This document shows, one piece after another, positions 36,243 through 44,992 of a DNA stretch of 64,000 nucleotides (its first letter is position 1; every line of letters starts with the position of its first letter). The DNA is taken from NCBI GenBank assembly GCA_963769765.1, contig CAVYNA010000005.1, positions 124,001 through 188,000 on the forward strand, in the 5' to 3' direction. The notes beneath the pieces are model-generated. The model ran no database searches, was not told the DNA's origin, and worked only from the letters and a program-made list of their open reading frames with translations. Origin of the DNA: Bog-756 sp963769765. GTDB taxonomy: Bacteria > Actinomycetota > Acidimicrobiia > Acidimicrobiales > RAAP-2. Both the position numbers and the translations under genes were made by a program.

Positions 36243-37190
36243 TCAACCCTCGATGAGATCAGCCCCACCGACCATCAGCTTGTAGATCCGTTCGAGGTCT
36301 TCGAGGGTCGCGAATTCGACCACCACCCGCCCCCGTTTCGCGGTGAGATCCACCTTGACCCGGGTGTTGAGATGGCTTGCAAGGAGCTCTTCGAGCTCGA
36401 GGATGCCCGGCGGCGGAAGTCGACTCGGAGCCGGGCCCGAAGGCTTCGGCACGGTCGCAGCATCGATACCGCTTTCGCCGGCCGGCTGCTCTCCGTGCTC
36501 GACGCGCGCGGTCTGCTCCGTGTGCTCGCGTACGAGATCCTCGATGGCGCGGACGGTGAGTCCGTCTGCCACAATCTGCTTGGCGAGTACCTCCTGGTAG
36601 CCACGGTCGGGCGTGCCGAGGAGCGCCCGGGCGTGGCCGGGTGTGATTTGACCATCTGCGAGCAATCGCTGCACCGCCGTCGGGAGCTGGAGCAACCGGA
36701 GGATGTTCGTGACCGAGGTGCGGCTCTTGCCGACCCGGTTCGCCACCTCGTCGTGCGTGTAGCCGAACTCCTCGATGAGCTGCTGATAGGCCGCAGCCTC
36801 CTCGAGCACGTTGAGATCCTGCCGGTGGAGGTTCTCGACAAGTGCCTGCTCGAGACTCCGCGTCTCGTCGGAAGTCTGCACGAGCACCGGAATGGTATGG
36901 AGGCCCGCCCGTCGCGCCGCCCGCCACCGTCGCTCGCCGGCGATGAGCTCGAACTGCTCCGACTCTTCACTGCCGACCTCGCGCACGAGGACCGGCTGGA
37001 GGACACCGAGCTCTCGGATCGACGCCGCCAGCGAAGACATCGTGTCCTCGTCGAAATTCTGCCGCGGCTGACGCGGATTGGGCCGGATGCCGGTGATGGG
37101 CACCTCACGCAACGCGGTGCTCCGGTCGCCGGTCACCTCGGTCGGAATGAGGGCGCTCAGACCCTTGCCGAGCCCGCTACGTCGTGCCAC
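36243..37190 (-). CDS. parB: Chromosome-partitioning protein ParB
   Basis: 315 residues from a GTG. N-terminal MARRSGLGKGLSALIP, the CTP-binding box GERRWRAARRAG, the parS-reading helix-turn-helix (YTHDEVANRVGKSRTSVTNIL) and a C-terminal dimerisation domain. It slides on DNA from parS as a CTP clamp and recruits SMC and ParA. It overlaps the end of parA by 14 bases. Two parS sites lie upstream of parA. Confidence 0.97.
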   Translation of the reverse strand: MARRSGLGKGLSALIPTEVTGDRSTALREVPITGIRPNPRQPRQNFDEDTMSSLAASIRELGVLQPVLVREVGSEESEQFELIAGERRWRAARRAGLHTIPVLVQTSDETRSLEQALVENLHRQDLNVLEEAAAYQQLIEEFGYTHDEVANRVGKSRTSVTNILRLLQLPTAVQRLLADGQITPGHARALLGTPDRGYQEVLAKQIVADGLTVRAIEDLVREHTEQTARVEHGEQPAGESGIDAATVPKPSGPAPSRLPPPGILELEELLASHLNTRVKVDLTAKRGRVVVEFATLEDLERIYKLMVGGADLIEG

Positions 37191-38556
37191 CGCTGACCTC
37201 CTTGGCTAACTCACGGTAGGCGATGGCCCCTCGGGAGGCCGGATCGAATGCGGTGATCGGCTGACCGAACGACGGCGCCTCGGAGAGCCGCACGGTCCGC
37301 GGGATGACCACGCGGCAGACCTTCGCGCCGAAGTGATGCCGCACTTCCTCGGCGACCTGGTCGGCCAGCTTGGTGCGAGCGTCGTACATGGTCAGCACGA
37401 TCGTCGAGATGTCGAGCGCCGGATTGAGGTTGGAGGCGACCAGGTGCACATTGCGCATGAGTTGGCTCAACCCCTCGAGGGCGTAGTACTCGCACTGGAT
37501 CGGGACCAGGACTTCGCCGGCAGCAGCGAGCGCATTGACCGTGATCAGCCCGAGCGAAGGCGGGCAGTCGATCAGGACGTAGTCGAAGTCGTCTGTGACT
37601 GACTCGATGGCCCGACGGAGCTTGAGCTCGCGGCTGAACGCGGGAACAAGCTCGATTTCGGCGCCGGCCAACGCAATGGTCGCCGGCGCGACGAAGAGGT
37701 TCTTCATGCTGGTGGGCTCGACACAGTCCTCGAGGGAGGCATCCCGCATCAGGACGTCGTACATCGAGAGCTCGAAATTCCTCGCATCGATGCCGAGGCC
37801 GGTCGTCGCATTTCCCTGTGGATCCAAATCGACGACGAGCACTCTGAATCCGAGCTCGGCAAGGGCCGCTCCGAGATTCACCGAAGTGGTGGTCTTGCCG
37901 ACTCCGCCTTTCTGGTTCGCCACGGCGAGCACCCGCGGAAGCGGGTTGCCCGCCGCCGACTGGAATTGGACCTCGGGCTCGCCGACCTCGGTTGCGTCCG
38001 TCGAGTCCTCGAGGACGAGCGGGTTCACCTTCGGATGCTCGGGAACGGTCATTGCCGACGCAGGTTTCGACGGCGACGGGGCGAGATCACCGCGATCTGG
38101 GGCCGGGGCGTCGATGGTCGCGACCCCGTGTCCTCCTGCGCGCTCTGACGTGGCCGCCCTCGGCTCTCGAGTGTCCGCGGTGCCGGAGTGACCCTTCGAC
38201 TTCCGCGGTGCCTTCTCCGCAGGGGGAAGGACGTCGTCGAGTTCAGCGTGTGCCGAGTGGAGATCCGAGTAGGTCTCGTGCAGGGGGGGTGAAGCCCGCG
38301 ACTCGACCAACGGCTCAATCTCGGGCTCGACCGGGACCTCGGTGATCGCGGGTTCGCGAGGTGGTGCCGGCGTCGGTTCCACGAGCTTGACGGCACCGGT
38401 CCCGACCTGGTCTGGAATGCTCGAACGCGATGCTTCTTGTTCCTCGGCAGGGGACCGATTCCGGCCCTTGCGGCGACCGCGCATGATCATCGGCGCTCTT
38501 TGCCAGGAGGGTTCAAGGCCTTCATCCTCTCCTGCCCGGACTGGGAGGTCAAGCAT
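37177..38556 (-). CDS. parA: Chromosome-partitioning ATPase ParA with long N-terminal extension
   Basis: 459 residues from the ATG at 38556, which has GGCGGAGAA just upstream; in-frame ATGs at 38490 and 38484 are alternatives. The ATPase domain begins near residue 207 with deviant Walker A KGGVGKT at 216-222, then VLVVDLDPQGNATTGLG and LIDCPPSLGLITVNAL. The first 200 residues are Pro/Glu/Ser-rich and look disordered; typical ParA is 260-350 residues in all. ParA segregates the origin with ParB. A parS site lies 12 bases before its start. Confidence 0.95.
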   Translation of the reverse strand: MLDLPVRAGEDEGLEPSWQRAPMIMRGRRKGRNRSPAEEQEASRSSIPDQVGTGAVKLVEPTPAPPREPAITEVPVEPEIEPLVESRASPPLHETYSDLHSAHAELDDVLPPAEKAPRKSKGHSGTADTREPRAATSERAGGHGVATIDAPAPDRGDLAPSPSKPASAMTVPEHPKVNPLVLEDSTDATEVGEPEVQFQSAAGNPLPRVLAVANQKGGVGKTTTSVNLGAALAELGFRVLVVDLDPQGNATTGLGIDARNFELSMYDVLMRDASLEDCVEPTSMKNLFVAPATIALAGAEIELVPAFSRELKLRRAIESVTDDFDYVLIDCPPSLGLITVNALAAAGEVLVPIQCEYYALEGLSQLMRNVHLVASNLNPALDISTIVLTMYDARTKLADQVAEEVRHHFGAKVCRVVIPRTVRLSEAPSFGQPITAFDPASRGAIAYRELAKEVSGGTT

Positions 38557-38567
38557 TTCTCCGCCAA

Positions 38568-38583
38568 TGTTTCACGTGAAACG
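38568..38583. promoter_or_regulatory. parS centromere site 1
   Basis: TGTTTCACGTGAAACG matches the consensus TGTTTCACGTGAAACA at 15 of 16 positions. It overlaps the parA leader, so ParB bound here could also affect parA transcription. Confidence 0.95.
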
Positions 38584-38977
38584 TCGGGGTGATCCCCATT
38601 CCCAGGTGGAGGCCGATCCTCTGGTCGGGGCAAGACACCCGAGCAGATCGGCGCAGGACGCTGTGGCGTGAGCCGGACGTGCCACCCTGGAGCGGTACGC
38701 GTGATCTCGCGCTGGGGAGCGATCGCCGGATACAACCAGGTCACCGGGCCGACCGACCGGCCCCGCCGATCGAGACGACCGTCCTGCCATCGATGTTCCT
38801 CTCATCCTCCGGTGGCGCCTCGATCGACGCAGGCGGTCGGCCCGTCCTGTCCGTCTCGATGCGAGATCGAAGGTCCGCTGCTCTTGACTGGAGCGTCGCC
38901 GTCCTGCCCGATCGATGGCCGGGACATCCGGTGGACCCTCGAAACCCCGTTCAGCCCGGAAGAGGGGCGGTCCGGCA

Positions 38978-38993
38978 TGTTCCACGTGAAACA
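38978..38993. promoter_or_regulatory. parS centromere site 2
   Basis: TGTTCCACGTGAAACA matches the consensus at 15 of 16 positions, with C in place of the fifth-position T, a common natural variant. It lies 74 bases past the 3' end of rsmG. Confidence 0.95.
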
Positions 38994-39066
38994 TCTGTGC
39001 CCGGAGCAACCGGTCCGGGCGGCCCAACCCGCGGGTCCCTGGGCCCGAGCCGGGCCGTGGTGTCCT

Positions 39067-39753
39067 TCAGAAGAGGGGTCGCTTCGCGACCGTGCCGACG
39101 CGCCTCGGAAATCGATCCGGCGTCGGCGCCGACTTTCGTAGCACCTGATAGCCGTTCCGGCCCTCCGGCCGGACGACCGGCCCGACGGCGAGCCCGAGGG
39201 TTGCCAGATCGCCGTCCGACCAGCGTCCTCCGGCCCCTCCCTCCGGTGGCTCCGACACGACGAGGACTCCCCCGACCACAACGAACGGGGCCCCGCACTC
39301 GGCGGTCACCGCCGGTCGCCCGAACGATCGGGAAGTCACCGCCTCGAACTTCTGGCGCAGCTCGAGGTCGTGGCCGAGCTCCTCGGCACGACCACGCCGT
39401 ACCTCCGCCCGCGGACGGAAGCCGGCCCGATCGAGCTCTCCGTTGAGAAAGTCGGTGCGCCGTTCGTTCGCATCCACGAGGAGGACGCGGGCCTCCGTCC
39501 AGATCGCACAGAGGACGAGGCCGGGTGGCCCGCCTCCCGTGCCGAGGTCGAGCAGGCTCCGGGGCGGCCGTCCGAGCACACCCTCGATCGCCATCGCGAA
39601 GCCGATGCTGTGGTCGACGAGCTGCTCGGTCGGTACCGGTCCGACGAACCCCAGAGCCGCCGAACGCCGGAGGCCCGCGATCACTGCCTCGCCGGTCGAG
39701 CCCTCGAGCCGGGGGATACCCGCACTCCGGTCGCTCGCGCCCCGATGGTTCAC
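39067..39753 (-). CDS. rsmG: 16S rRNA (guanine-N7) methyltransferase
   Basis: 228 residues from the GTG at 39753, chosen because GGGGGAG precedes it; another in-frame GTG at 39774 would add seven residues. SAM-binding motif LLDLGTGGGPPGLVLC, then VLLVDANERRTDFLN and FEAVTSRSFGRPAVTAE as in RsmG/GidB. It methylates G527 of 16S rRNA. Located between jag and parA as in most actinobacterial origins. Confidence 0.93.
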   Translation of the reverse strand: MNHRGASDRSAGIPRLEGSTGEAVIAGLRRSAALGFVGPVPTEQLVDHSIGFAMAIEGVLGRPPRSLLDLGTGGGPPGLVLCAIWTEARVLLVDANERRTDFLNGELDRAGFRPRAEVRRGRAEELGHDLELRQKFEAVTSRSFGRPAVTAECGAPFVVVGGVLVVSEPPEGGAGGRWSDGDLATLGLAVGPVVRPEGRNGYQVLRKSAPTPDRFPRRVGTVAKRPLF

Positions 39754-39850
39754 GTCGCACTCCCCCGACCACACTGACTCACGATCACCGGGCTGTCCGT
39801 CGCCGACCCCACTGTTGCCCTCGGCAGGCCGACGGGCGGCCCGCCGTCGT

Positions 39851-40882
39851 TCAGTCGGACGGTTGGATCACCACGTACCGGGAGGGCTCAATGCCGTCCG
39901 ACCTCGTCTCCACGCCCTCGATCTCATTGACCGCGTCATGGATGACCTTGCGGTCCGCCGGAGACATTGGCTCGAGAGCGCGCTCCTCGCCCGAGGCCTT
40001 GACCTCGTCGACGATTCCCATCGCAAACCGACGGAGCGCGGCTGAACGCTTCTCGCGGTACCCGCCGATGTCCACCAGGATGCGGTCCGTGCGGCTCTCC
40101 GACTGACGTTGGACGAAGGTCCGGGTGAGATCTTGAATCGCGGCCAGTGTCGCGCCACGAGGCCCGACCAGGAGCCCGAGGTCGTCGCCGATCGCGGCGA
40201 CCTGGACCGTGTCCTCGTCGATCTGTACCGCATGCACCTCGGCGTCGAGTCCAAACTCTTCGACGAGGCCGACGAGGAAGCCGCGCGCGGCTTCTCCTTG
40301 TTCCTCGAGCGTCAGTGACTCTTCCATGATCTCCCCGCTCTCCCCGGCGTCGGAGCCGGATCCTTCCTTCTCCTTGACCTGCTGTGACCCTTCCCCCGTC
40401 CGGCCACTGCCACCTCGCGAGCGTCGTCTCCGCTTCGATCCGCTCGACGAGCCTCCTGTCGCGCCGTTGGCGGAGGCTGATCCGCCGCCCTGCCCGTTCG
40501 CCGCGCCGCCCGCCGCCGAGCTCCCGTTCACCCCGGCTCCGGACCGACTCGTCTCCTTGGCGCGTCGGTCCTCCGAGGACGCCTGACGTCCACCCGATCC
40601 CGATCCGGCCGAGTTGCTCTTGCGCCTCGTGCCGTCCGTCCTCGACCGCTCTGCCGGGGCACGCTTGCGGTCGGTGCGCTGGCGCCGGGCCCGCTTCGGT
40701 GGGGGAGTGACGGGGCGCACCCGGGCCTTGACCCTCGCTTCACCCCGGAGGCGCCCGAACAGGCCCGCCTTCGGCTCACTCAACACGATGAACTCCGCGT
40801 CGTCCTCCGCCACGCCCAGCGCGTCCAGCACTGTCTCTTTCGCCTCGTTCAGCGAACGGCCGCTGGCCTCGACCCACTCCAC
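39851..40882 (-). CDS. jag: Jag/KhpB RNA-binding protein
   Basis: 343 residues with a GTG start. Jag N-terminal domain (1-50: EWVEASGRSLNEAKETVLDALG), a disordered Ser/Gly/Arg linker of about 120 residues, then a KH domain with GPRG (LLVGPRGATLAAIQDLTR) and an R3H domain near the C-terminus. It binds RNA and is linked to cell-division and cell-wall control. The start follows the true yidC stop by three bases. Confidence 0.94.
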   Translation of the reverse strand: MEWVEASGRSLNEAKETVLDALGVAEDDAEFIVLSEPKAGLFGRLRGEARVKARVRPVTPPPKRARRQRTDRKRAPAERSRTDGTRRKSNSAGSGSGGRQASSEDRRAKETSRSGAGVNGSSAAGGAANGQGGGSASANGATGGSSSGSKRRRRSRGGSGRTGEGSQQVKEKEGSGSDAGESGEIMEESLTLEEQGEAARGFLVGLVEEFGLDAEVHAVQIDEDTVQVAAIGDDLGLLVGPRGATLAAIQDLTRTFVQRQSESRTDRILVDIGGYREKRSAALRRFAMGIVDEVKASGEERALEPMSPADRKVIHDAVNEIEGVETRSDGIEPSRYVVIQPSD

Positions 40883-40885
40883 GTC

Positions 40886-42096
40886 CTATCGAGCCTTTCT
40901 CTGTCGCTTGGCCTTCGAACGCGGGTGTTCCTTCGGCACACCCTGCCCGTCGCCTCCGGAGCCCGACTTCGCACCGTTCGACGTGCTCGTCGGCGGCGTT
41001 CGCTTCGGCGTCCCACGGCCGTTCGATCCGTTCCTCGACCCGCCGGAGCCACTCCCCGCTCCGGACGAGCTCCCCGTACGCGGCCGGGACCCGGGCTTTG
41101 CGCCACCCGCGGCCGGTCGGCGCTCCGCCGGAGTCGCGTCCTTCCCCCCGGCGTCCTGTGGTTCGGTCGCGTCAGCCTTGGGCCTCGGCAGCGCCTTTTC
41201 ACTTCGGTCCGCCGCGGGCTCGGCGGCGGCGAGCCGGCCTTTCCGGCCGGCTTCGGGGGTGCGCCCGGACCCGGAACGATGCCCTTCCGGAAGAGCACTT
41301 CCTGGGTTGCGATCCGGATAGCACTCGACACGATGAAATAGACATTCAGAATTGCGGCCACATTCAAGTAAATGAGACCGAAGATAAGAGGCATGTATTT
41401 CTGCATCATGGCGGCTTGAGGATTAGCCTTGGAGGCCTCGGGATTTCGCGCGTTGAGACGGGCCATCTGAAGGTACTGAAGGCCGACAGATGCGAGGACC
41501 AGGATCAGGAATGGGATTGCCGCCCATATGGAGCTGTGATGCGAAAGCAATTTGTCCGAGAAGTTGATCCCGAAAGAGATCAACTGCCCGTGAGCAGCAA
41601 CGATGGCGTGGTACATCTTGGTGCTCGCCCCGATATACCGGGGCTCCGCGACGGTGTGCGCGGGAATGACTACCTTGAGACCACCGACGGTCTTTGTCAT
41701 CGCCGGATAGGTCACCGTGTTTGTAATGCCACGAATTACGCTGTAGAGAATGATGAAGAAGGGCATCTGCAACAACATCGGTAGACACCCTGCCGCAGGG
41801 TTGACGTTGTGCTCCTTGTAGAGCCGCATCATCTCGTCATTCATTTGGGCTTTGTCAGTCGAGCCCTTGTACTTCGCCTGCAGCTTCTTCATCTCCGGCG
41901 CGAGCGCCTGCATCGCGGCCATGTTCTTGGTGCTCTTGACCGTCAGCGGCGTGAGCGCGGCCATGACGACGATGGTGAGCAGCGCGACGTCGATCGGGTA
42001 GTTCGGGATGACCGAGTAGAAGAAGGCGAGGATGCTGCCGACCAGGTCGAGCAGCGGTTGGAAGATCTTGCCGATGCCGTGGACGAGTTGGCTCAC
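40886..42096 (-). CDS. yidC: Membrane protein insertase YidC, C-terminal tail in another frame
   Basis: The GTG at 42096 opens the usual YidC: five transmembrane segments, with NPAAGCLPMLLQMPFFIILY in the middle and VYFIVSSAIRIATQEVLFRKG as the last. After about position 41285 that frame becomes Arg-rich and runs past the jag start. The -1 frame instead gives an acidic/Lys tail that ends HPRSKAKRQRKAR and a TAG at 40888-40886, the expected end of actinobacterial YidC. A base appears to be missing between about 41220 and 41285. YidC inserts proteins into the membrane. The segment 41341-41800 is notably AT-richer than its neighbours. It overlaps yidD by four bases. Confidence 0.9.
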
Positions 42097-42386
42097 CGGG
42101 CACCCCGCTCAGGCACCGGATCCGGTCCGTACCCGCCCCAAGGCCCGCACCGGAGCAGGCGTCGGAGGGCCAGCCAGGTGCCGCGTACCGCGCCGTGGTC
42201 TTCGAGGGCGCCGACGGCGTACTCCGAGCAGCTCGGCACGTAGCGGCAGCCGGTGGGGCGGCCCGACCGGGCAGCCTGGTAGGCGCGGACGGCCGCGGCG
42301 AGCGTCCGCGCGGTGCGCCTCCCGTGGCGCTCCGCGACCCGCGACCCGCTGGTGTCCGCCTGTTCGAGGGTGAGCCCGGTCGTCAC
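42093..42386 (-). CDS. yidD: Membrane protein insertion efficiency factor YidD
   Basis: 97 residues from the GTG at 42386. The core GCRYVPSCSEYAVGALEDHG with its cysteines and LRCGPWGGYGPDPVP are diagnostic. It helps YidC-dependent insertion. GTGA overlaps on both sides with rnpA and yidC show a tightly coupled operon. Confidence 0.95.
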   Translation of the reverse strand: MTTGLTLEQADTSGSRVAERHGRRTARTLAAAVRAYQAARSGRPTGCRYVPSCSEYAVGALEDHGAVRGTWLALRRLLRCGPWGGYGPDPVPERGAR

Positions 42387-42778
42387 GAAGCCCGCCTCCT
42401 GTCGACGCGACCGGTCGAGCCCGCGCCCTTCATCGCCTTCTCGAGAGCCTGGCCCATGGCCATCCTCAGTTCCTCGAATCCCAGCAACGGCCCCTCCGGT
42501 CCTGCGCTCACCATGTAGGCGCCCGGTCGCAGGTCGGCGGCCCCCTGCGCCACGATCGACCGCAGCCGGCGTCGCAGCCGGTTCCGGACCACCGCCGGCC
42601 CAACTCGTCGGCCCACCGCGTAGGCGACCTGCGGCCTCGCCCAATCGGGCTCGGCCACGAAGCGGACCACCAGCGTGCCAGACCGGCCGCGCCCGTCAGG
42701 ACGACCCAGGCGATCGAACGTCCGGCGGGCCTTGACCCGGTCGACCCGGGGTGACCGTTGACCGGTGGTCGGCTTCAC
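42383..42778 (-). CDS. rnpA: Ribonuclease P protein component
   Basis: 131 residues from the GTG at 42778. RARRTFDRL-type N-terminus and the signature GRRVGPAVVRNRLRRRLRSI that binds the P RNA. It matures the 5' end of tRNAs. It overlaps rpmH by four bases and yidD by four. Confidence 0.95.
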   Translation of the reverse strand: MKPTTGQRSPRVDRVKARRTFDRLGRPDGRGRSGTLVVRFVAEPDWARPQVAYAVGRRVGPAVVRNRLRRRLRSIVAQGAADLRPGAYMVSAGPEGPLLGFEELRMAMGQALEKAMKGAGSTGRVDRRRAS

Positions 42779-42909
42779 ACCGACAGCCGGTGTCGTCCCT
42801 TCGCCCGGCGGGCCTTGATCACGGCTCGCCCGGCCTTCGTGGACATCCTCTTGCGGAATCCGTGAGTCTTGGCGCGTTTGCGCACGTTCGGCTGGTACGT
42901 CCGTTTCAT
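42775..42909 (-). CDS. rpmH: Ribosomal protein bL34
   Basis: 44 residues beginning MKRTYQPNVRKRAKTHGFRK, the standard bL34 sequence, rich in Lys and Arg. First gene of the rpmH-rnpA-yidD-yidC-jag-rsmG-parA-parB run, divergent from dnaA. GGAAGGATG precedes the ATG. Confidence 0.97.
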   Translation of the reverse strand: MKRTYQPNVRKRAKTHGFRKRMSTKAGRAVIKARRAKGRHRLSV

Positions 42910-43266
42910 CCATCCACATCCTTCCTCGTCCGGGTGTGCGGACAGAGGTGGTCGACCGGGGGCCCCGACGGCCGGCATCCGGGCATTCCGAAACATGGTA
43001 CGCCGAAACCGCGGGTGGCCTCTAGTCGTGAGGGCCGGAGCACGCCGCTCGGGCACGGTGTACCGTTCCGAACAACGCAGCAGCACACCCACCCATCACG
43101 TGGTCGGCCCTTGGGATCGGCGTGCTCGAACGAACGATGCAGCCCTGCCAGCAGTTCCACCAGCACCCCCGTCGGTCCCCCGGCGGAGCGTGCCCGCGGT
43201 CGATGGTCGTCCACAGTTGTGGATATCCATGTGGACCGGCTGTCCTGGCGGCGGGCGGAGGCCCAT
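42910..43266. other. rpmH-dnaA intergenic region with DnaA boxes
   Basis: 357 bases holding the divergent rpmH and dnaA promoters. DnaA-box matches at 43207-43215 (TCGTCCACA) and 43218-43226 (TGTGGATAT, box on the minus strand) form an inverted pair 50 bases before dnaA; another copy at 43286-43294 is inside the coding region. It may form part of a bipartite origin and autoregulate dnaA. Confidence 0.7.
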
Positions 43267-44664
43267 GTGAACGACACCGAAGGCTTGTGGATATCGTGCT
43301 CCCAGGCGTTGCGTGAGCAGGTCTCGGACGCCATCTGGCAGGCCTACCTCTCGGGGATCAGACCCCTTGCGGTCAACGACGGTGCGCTCGTCCTCGGAGT
43401 CCCGAACACCCTGATCCGTGAGCGGGTCGAGTCGCGGTTCCTCGGATTGATCCAGGACACGGTCACCGGCACGGTCGGGCGCGATCTCACGATCGAACTC
43501 GAGGTCGTCGCCCCGAACCACGAACCGGTCGGCGAGACCTTGCCCGCCGCCCCGGATTCCCCGCCCACGGCCGCAAGTGGCTCGACCTGGCGCGAGCCCT
43601 CGCCCCGTCGCCAGGCACGGCCGGACGTCGAGCCCGCCCGGCTCCTCGACCCCCGGTACACCTTCGAGACCTTCGTCATCGCCTCCTCGAACCGGTTCGC
43701 CCATGCGGCCGCCCAGTCAGTGGCGGAGTCTCCGGCCCGCTCCTACAACCCGCTCTTCATCTACGGCGACGCCGGGCTCGGCAAGACCCACCTCCTCCAC
43801 GCGATCGGCAACTACGTCCAGGAGAACTTCGCCGGGCGCCACGTGCGTTACGTGACGACCGAGACCTACATGAACGAATTCGTCGACGCCATCCGGACCA
43901 ACGCCACGACGGCCTTCAAACGCCGCTATCGCGAGTGCGACGTGCTCCTCATCGACGACGTCCAGTTCATGGAGCGGAAGGAGTCCCTCCAAGAGGAGTT
44001 CTTCCATACGTTCAACTCGCTCTATGGAGCGTCCAAGCAGATCGTCCTCACCTCGGACCGGCCACCGAAGTCCATCGCGACTCTCGAGGACCGGCTCCGC
44101 AGCCGGTTCTTGTCCGGTCTGATCACCGAGGTCCAGCCTCCCGAGCTCGAGACCCGGATCGCGATCCTCCAGACGAAGGCCATCCACGAGCACGTCGCCG
44201 TTCCCGACGACGTGCTCGAGTTCATCGCCACCCACGTCACCGAGAACATCCGCGAGCTCGAGGGAGCCCTCATCCGGGTCACCGCGTTCGCGAGCCTCAA
44301 CCGCCAGCCCCTCACCCGGGAGATCGCCGAGCGCGTCCTCTCTGACATCGTCTCGGCGGACCTGCCCCGACGGATCACCCCCCAGATGATCCTCGAGGCG
44401 ACCTCCGACGAGTTCGGCTTCTCGGTCGAGGAGCTGTGCGGCCCGAATCGTCGCCGGCCTCTCGTCACCGCCCGCCAGGTGAGCATGTACGTCTTCCGCG
44501 AGCTCACCGAGTTCAGCTATCCGGCGATCGGCCGCGAGTTCGGTGGACGTGACCACTCGACCGTCATGCACGCGGTCGAGAAGATCTCCACGCTCATGAA
44601 GGCGCGCCAGCAGATCTACGACCAGGTGACCGACCTCATCCTCCGGATCAAGAGCGGTACGTGA
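43267..44664 (+). CDS. dnaA: Chromosomal replication initiator DnaA
   Basis: 465 residues from the GTG at 43267. Domain I (about 1-80), a short Pro-rich domain II, AAA+ domain with Walker A GDAGLGKT starting at residue 167 and Walker B VLLIDDVQF, and the C-terminal DNA-binding domain with the signature GGRDHSTVMHAVEKI. It binds DnaA boxes and melts the origin. It is followed by dnaN after 328 bases that carry further boxes. Confidence 0.97.
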   Translation: MNDTEGLWISCSQALREQVSDAIWQAYLSGIRPLAVNDGALVLGVPNTLIRERVESRFLGLIQDTVTGTVGRDLTIELEVVAPNHEPVGETLPAAPDSPPTAASGSTWREPSPRRQARPDVEPARLLDPRYTFETFVIASSNRFAHAAAQSVAESPARSYNPLFIYGDAGLGKTHLLHAIGNYVQENFAGRHVRYVTTETYMNEFVDAIRTNATTAFKRRYRECDVLLIDDVQFMERKESLQEEFFHTFNSLYGASKQIVLTSDRPPKSIATLEDRLRSRFLSGLITEVQPPELETRIAILQTKAIHEHVAVPDDVLEFIATHVTENIRELEGALIRVTAFASLNRQPLTREIAERVLSDIVSADLPRRITPQMILEATSDEFGFSVEELCGPNRRRPLVTARQVSMYVFRELTEFSYPAIGREFGGRDHSTVMHAVEKISTLMKARQQIYDQVTDLILRIKSGT

Positions 44665-44992
44665 AGACCTCCGCTTCTCTCATCAGAGCTTTCGCAAGTC
44701 TGCGCGAGATCCGGCGACACCGGGTGTCTCGCCTATCCGGAGGTTGTGCACGGACTGTGGATAGAACGGGTGTCCGCTGGGGCAATTGTGTGAACGAAGA
44801 TGAACTTGTCCATACCTCGCCACACGACGGACACCTCCCTGTCGACCAGTCGCTGTCCCGGTGGACCAATCCGGGACAGCCCCGACGCCGTTGCGCTGGT
44901 CGTACGCGTACTTATCCACAATCCACAGGCCTTACTACCATCACTAGAAGAATTGATATCTCAAGAGAAGAGAAGGTCAGAAAGGACGACCG
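44665..44992. other. Probable oriC between dnaA and dnaN
   Basis: DnaA boxes: perfect TTATCCACA at 44912-44920, CTATCCACA on the minus strand at 44764-44756, TTGTCCATA at 44806-44814, and a weaker CAATCCACA at 44919-44927. An AT-rich stretch at about 44932-44975 next to the perfect box is a candidate unwinding site. Position between dnaA and dnaN and proximity to parS support origin function. No gene. Confidence 0.82.

Larger units (their letters stand above)
38557..39066. other. Intergenic region carrying two parS sites
   Basis: 510 bases between the 3' end of rsmG and the start of parA with no supportable gene. It contains parS at 38568-38583 and 38978-38993, 410 bases apart. The open frames crossing it have no family resemblance. 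Confidence 0.75.

Noticed and set aside
40886..41290. Programmed -1 frameshift in yidC
   Set aside because: No canonical slippery heptamer or downstream pseudoknot was recognised; a missing base is simpler. Kept as a finding only for the frame break itself.
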